DNA of 64,000 bases from Lachnospiraceae bacterium A4 (GTDB lineage: Bacteria > Bacillota > Clostridia > Lachnospirales > Lachnospiraceae). The position numbers were made by a program, and so were the translations under genes. The number at the start of each line of letters is the position of its first letter. Position 1 is the first letter of the stretch. The DNA is taken from assembly GCA_000403215.2 (NCBI GenBank), contig KE159527.1, positions 258,114 through 322,113 on the forward strand, read 5' to 3'. The notes below the pieces were generated by a model. The model did not search any database, was not told where the DNA came from, and was given only the letters and a program-made list of their open reading frames with translations. Shown in pieces: positions 61,629 through 64,000 of this stretch.

Positions 61629-61698
61629 TGTAAAACACCACCTTTATTGTAATAATACCACAAATCTCCTGTAAAGGTAATGTTTGTTCACAATTTAT

Positions 61699-62130
61699 TC
61701 ACTCATGCGTTTGTCCTGCTTGATTATACACTTTTTCTTTAGGCTCATACACTTTCGCATCTTTCATCTGAAAAACTGCAGCATTATTCTTTTCTGAATA
61801 AATTCCATCAATCTGATAAGTCTCGGATAGGTCAAGATTATTCTTTACCATAAAGCCAATTACAAATGATGCGCTTGAAATAATCACCTGCCTATTTTTA
61901 TTAAAACAAATATCATCTGCAACCTTAAAGGAAAGCTTGTGCTTTTCCTCTGCTGGCTCCACCAAGATAGAATCCATTTCAGGATTTATTCTAATAGAAA
62001 TATAAGGTGGAACACCAAGCACCCGGACAACATCTTTCCCTGTCTGAATTATATTCTGACGGCCATATAATGATATTCTTATTTTTGCTTGTTTTTTTGA
62101 GCCGTTCCACAACTTACCTTTATCATTCAC
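61699..62130 (-). CDS. hypothetical protein, C-terminus altered by ISAs1
   Basis: 143 residues, with an 8-base overlap with the upstream gene. No recognised domain; it is a beta-rich small protein (A-K-I-R-I-S-L-Y-G-R-Q-N-I, V-P-P-Y-I-S-I-R-I-N-P-E). The last codons, A-G-Q-T-H-E and the stop, come from the ISAs1 end. Removing the IS and one target copy restores an open frame of another 22 codons (G-D-Y-I-D-K-F-R-K-N-E and on), ending at 58552. So the protein was about 159 residues before the insertion. Probably a partner of the 246-residue protein. Confidence 0.7.
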   Translation of the reverse strand: MNDKGKLWNGSKKQAKIRISLYGRQNIIQTGKDVVRVLGVPPYISIRINPEMDSILVEPAEEKHKLSFKVADDICFNKNRQVIISSASFVIGFMVKNNLDLSETYQIDGIYSEKNNAAVFQMKDAKVYEPKEKVYNQAGQTHE

Positions 62131-62863
62131 TTACTCCACCCCCCGATGTATTTAAAGAACCAACTGTCATCTCCTCATTCTCACCATCCGTGGTGCCATT
62201 ACTATAGGTCTGCATTTCAATAGCGCTTGCATCCGGGATTTCCTCTTCCGGCAAATCCGAATATGACTGTCCTGTGTATTCATCCAAAAATTCAAAGATA
62301 TTCATCTGCGTTGCCTCAATATAATCGTTGTAAGACTTACCAATGCAATCCTTGTACTCTTCTGGGTAATACTTAACCTGCTTTTTCTTGATTTCTCCTG
62401 TTTCTTCATCTACAAATTCCATCTGCTTAGAATCAAACATGATGGCTTCTTCCAAATCAAAAATAAGTACAGGCATAGGACCCGGCTTTGCCAAAGCAAC
62501 TCTGCCAAGAATCTTATATCTGCAATTCAGTTTCCATCCCATCATTTTATACAGTTTCAAAATAAATTCTTCAGAGCTGATGGTTCTATTTACTTTTGTA
62601 TCATCCGACTCTCTAATTCTCGCCCATTGCAATGATGCACTTTCTTCTTCCTTACAAGGCACAACCATAAGACGCTTTTTATCACGATTGACTGGGGTAA
62701 GAATAAACAGATCCTCATCAAACATTCTGACACTAGCCATATTAAAGGTCATTTTTCCATACTTAATAGAAACCGCTGGCTTGCTTAACATAGAGAACTG
62801 CGTTCTCGGTGGCAACTCATACCCGGATAAATCCTCAAATTCCAGCTCCTGTCCTTGTGCCAT
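62123..62863 (-). CDS. hypothetical protein, possibly 5'-truncated
   Basis: 246 residues from the ATG at 62863. There is no good ribosome site. The frame is open upstream to about 62935 with coding-like sequence (S-Y-N-F-T-D-Q-E-L-I-R-Q-L-V-K-S-R) but no start codon, which suggests the true N-terminus was lost at a junction with the relaxase gene. Recognisable features are few: a beta-rich N-terminal half (F-S-M-L-S-K-P-A-V-S-I-K-Y-G), then V-L-I-F-D-L-E-E-A-I-M-F, and an acidic tail. It overlaps the following gene by 8 bases. Confidence 0.6.
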   Translation of the reverse strand: MAQGQELEFEDLSGYELPPRTQFSMLSKPAVSIKYGKMTFNMASVRMFDEDLFILTPVNRDKKRLMVVPCKEEESASLQWARIRESDDTKVNRTISSEEFILKLYKMMGWKLNCRYKILGRVALAKPGPMPVLIFDLEEAIMFDSKQMEFVDEETGEIKKKQVKYYPEEYKDCIGKSYNDYIEATQMNIFEFLDEYTGQSYSDLPEEEIPDASAIEMQTYSNGTTDGENEEMTVGSLNTSGGGVSE

Positions 62864-62951
62864 TCTTGATTTAACAAGCTGACGAATTAACTCTTGATCA
62901 GTAAAATTATAGCTTTTAGTTTTAAGTCTGCTGCTTTATAACTGGTTAGGT

Positions 62952-64000
62952 CTAATACATTTGGTTCCGGTTCATTTTTATACCCATAAGCTGTACCTGC
63001 TTTTCGACAGCCTCCACATTCTGCGCTAACTGTTCTATTGTGCCTGTACGGTTTTCCGGCTTGATTTCCGCCTGTATCAGTTCTTTCGGGTATTCCTGCC
63101 TTGTATGGATATCCATATAGGATTTCAGCCGGTAGTAATAGCCTTCATTCCTGTTATCTTCAAACACAGGGGAAACTTCGCCCTTTGAGGTTTGCCACCG
63201 CATAAGGCGGGGAAACCAGCACAGTCCGTCCACAATGATTTCCTTAAATGAATTGAGCAGTTCCCCAAGTGCAGTAAACATCCCCCGAAAACTGTTTCCT
63301 GCCTCTATATCCGCCCCACGCTCTACATGGTTTGCAAATTCCTCAATCAGCGGCGCAAAGGGAAGATATGACTGTATAAACTGTTTTATCTGCCTGAGTG
63401 CTTTTAAGAAGATATTGGAACTTTCAATCTCCCCGTCCAATTCGTCCAGTTTCCTCTGCTTGGTGGACTTTTTATGGTTCAGAACGAGAATGTCAGCCTC
63501 CAGTCCTATTTTATCCGTTGACAGTTTTTCAATCTTTTCTTCCTCTTTTGCAACTTTGTATTCCGCAACCGTCAGGTCATGGTTTTTGCCCTTTTTCTTT
63601 TCCCGTAATTCCTGCTGGAAGATGGCTTTCATGTAGTGGTTGGCATCCGCCCGCATTTTATCCTGCAAAACTTCCGACAGGACTTGGGGCGTGAATACGG
63701 ATCGTTTTGACACTTTTGTTGACAAGCCACGCTTAAACCCCCTCCCTACCGGAACACCTACAACGTGCATATGCGGGCTTGCCTCATCAAAATGGATTAC
63801 CGCATTTGCAATCTTAAAATCCGACAGATACTCCTGCAATTTCAAAAGGAGCTGCTTATAGACCTGCTTCATAAATATTTTGTCACCGCTGTTCTGCTCC
63901 CAAAATTTCTTATCCCCGCATTGTATGATGACTTCCACCGCCATGTCCTGTTCCGTTTCGGACACATGTTCAAAATAATCGCCAATCCGTCTTTCCGGTC
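62952..64000 (-). CDS. MobV-family relaxase (Pre/Mob), partial
   Basis: Nicks and transfers DNA at an oriT in mobilizable elements. The frame runs off the right edge (R-I-G-D-Y-F-E-H-V-S-E-T), so the N-terminus is missing. The MobV motif III, V-I-H-F-D-E-A-S-P-H-M-H-V-V-G, has the H-x-D-E-x-x-P-H-x-H metal-binding set. A long coiled coil follows (K-E-E-E-K-I-E-K-L). At least 349 residues. It marks the element as mobilizable with help from a conjugative partner. The oriT should lie just upstream, outside the window. Confidence 0.9.
   Translation of the reverse strand, partial: PERRIGDYFEHVSETEQDMAVEVIIQCGDKKFWEQNSGDKIFMKQVYKQLLLKLQEYLSDFKIANAVIHFDEASPHMHVVGVPVGRGFKRGLSTKVSKRSVFTPQVLSEVLQDKMRADANHYMKAIFQQELREKKKGKNHDLTVAEYKVAKEEEKIEKLSTDKIGLEADILVLNHKKSTKQRKLDELDGEIESSNIFLKALRQIKQFIQSYLPFAPLIEEFANHVERGADIEAGNSFRGMFTALGELLNSFKEIIVDGLCWFPRLMRWQTSKGEVSPVFEDNRNEGYYYRLKSYMDIHTRQEYPKELIQAEIKPENRTGTIEQLAQNVEAVEKQVQLMGIKMNRNQMY

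Larger units (their letters stand above)
58630..61718 (-). mobile_element. ISAs1-family element, interrupted by an IS110 element
   Basis: Ends are 19-bp inverted repeats with one mismatch: CAGGACAAACGCATGAATG at 58630-58648 and the reverse of 61700-61718. A 10-bp target duplication CTTGATTATA flanks it (58620-58629 and 61719-61728), as expected for ISAs1. Without the nested IS110 insert it is about 1.26 kb. Its transposase gene is split in two. Confidence 0.88.

Overview
The window reads as chromosomal DNA of a gut-type, probably spore-forming Clostridium-cluster Firmicute, most likely Lachnospiraceae. The support is class B sortases with a PKTGD substrate, AgrC/LytTR-type two-component genes, strong AGGAGG ribosome sites, a high-cysteine protein behind a SigK-like promoter, and IS1182/ISAs1/IS110/MobV-type mobile DNA. 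No species call is possible from sequence alone, and no rRNA, complete tRNA or CRISPR array was found.

Region 1 (1-13.2 kb) is a cell-surface locus. It has two class B sortases, a 2,065-residue secreted Ig-like protein without a sorting signal, a repeat-rich PKTGD surface protein, and a small forward cluster led by a duplicated Cys-rich protein. Region 2 (13.3-21.3 kb) is housekeeping: leuS with a LeuRS-like fragment gene behind it, a zeta-toxin module that has lost its P-loop, a cytidylate-kinase-like protein, RtcB, a secreted EF-hand-like repeat protein and a DUF3737 beta-helix protein.

Region 3 (21.5-32 kb) is scarred by transposition. A SUKH/SMI1 gene is followed by a 1.7 kb insert between 25-bp direct repeats. 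Next comes a two-gene ABC exporter whose second gene is split by an IS1182-type element and whose promoter is cut off by another IS. Region 4 (32-42.3 kb) holds a lipoprotein, a kinase/LytTR regulator pair, an HD hydrolase, and a sugar-type ABC import operon (solute-binding lipoprotein, two permeases) ending in a HlyD-like adaptor. A decayed antitoxin/PIN pair lies inside it.

Region 5 (42.4 kb to the end) looks like an integrative, mobilizable element inserted at the 3' end of a leucine tRNA gene. Two 21-bp copies of the tRNA end and the tRNA terminator mark its left side, and a MobV relaxase lies at the right edge of the window. Its cargo is the most interesting part of the window: a tightly packed, AT-rich, leftward operon of nine genes. 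In order these are a small HTH protein, a 2,052-residue DUF4011/SF1 helicase with a Vsr-like nuclease domain and DUF3320, a Ser/Thr kinase, a coiled-coil protein, a zinc-ribbon FHA protein, a radical-SAM activase-like protein, a ClpB-like AAA+ ATPase, a PP2C phosphatase and a DUF4236 protein. Kinase, phosphatase and FHA reader suggest a reversible phospho-switch controlling a nucleic-acid-processing effector. I propose a defence or stress-response system related to, but not the same as, the TerY-P and DUF4011-helicase-Vsr types. Its leader carries a strong promoter, a possible leader peptide and an intrinsic terminator just before the first ribosome site. An ISAs1 element, itself split by an IS110 element, separates this operon from the mobilization-side genes.
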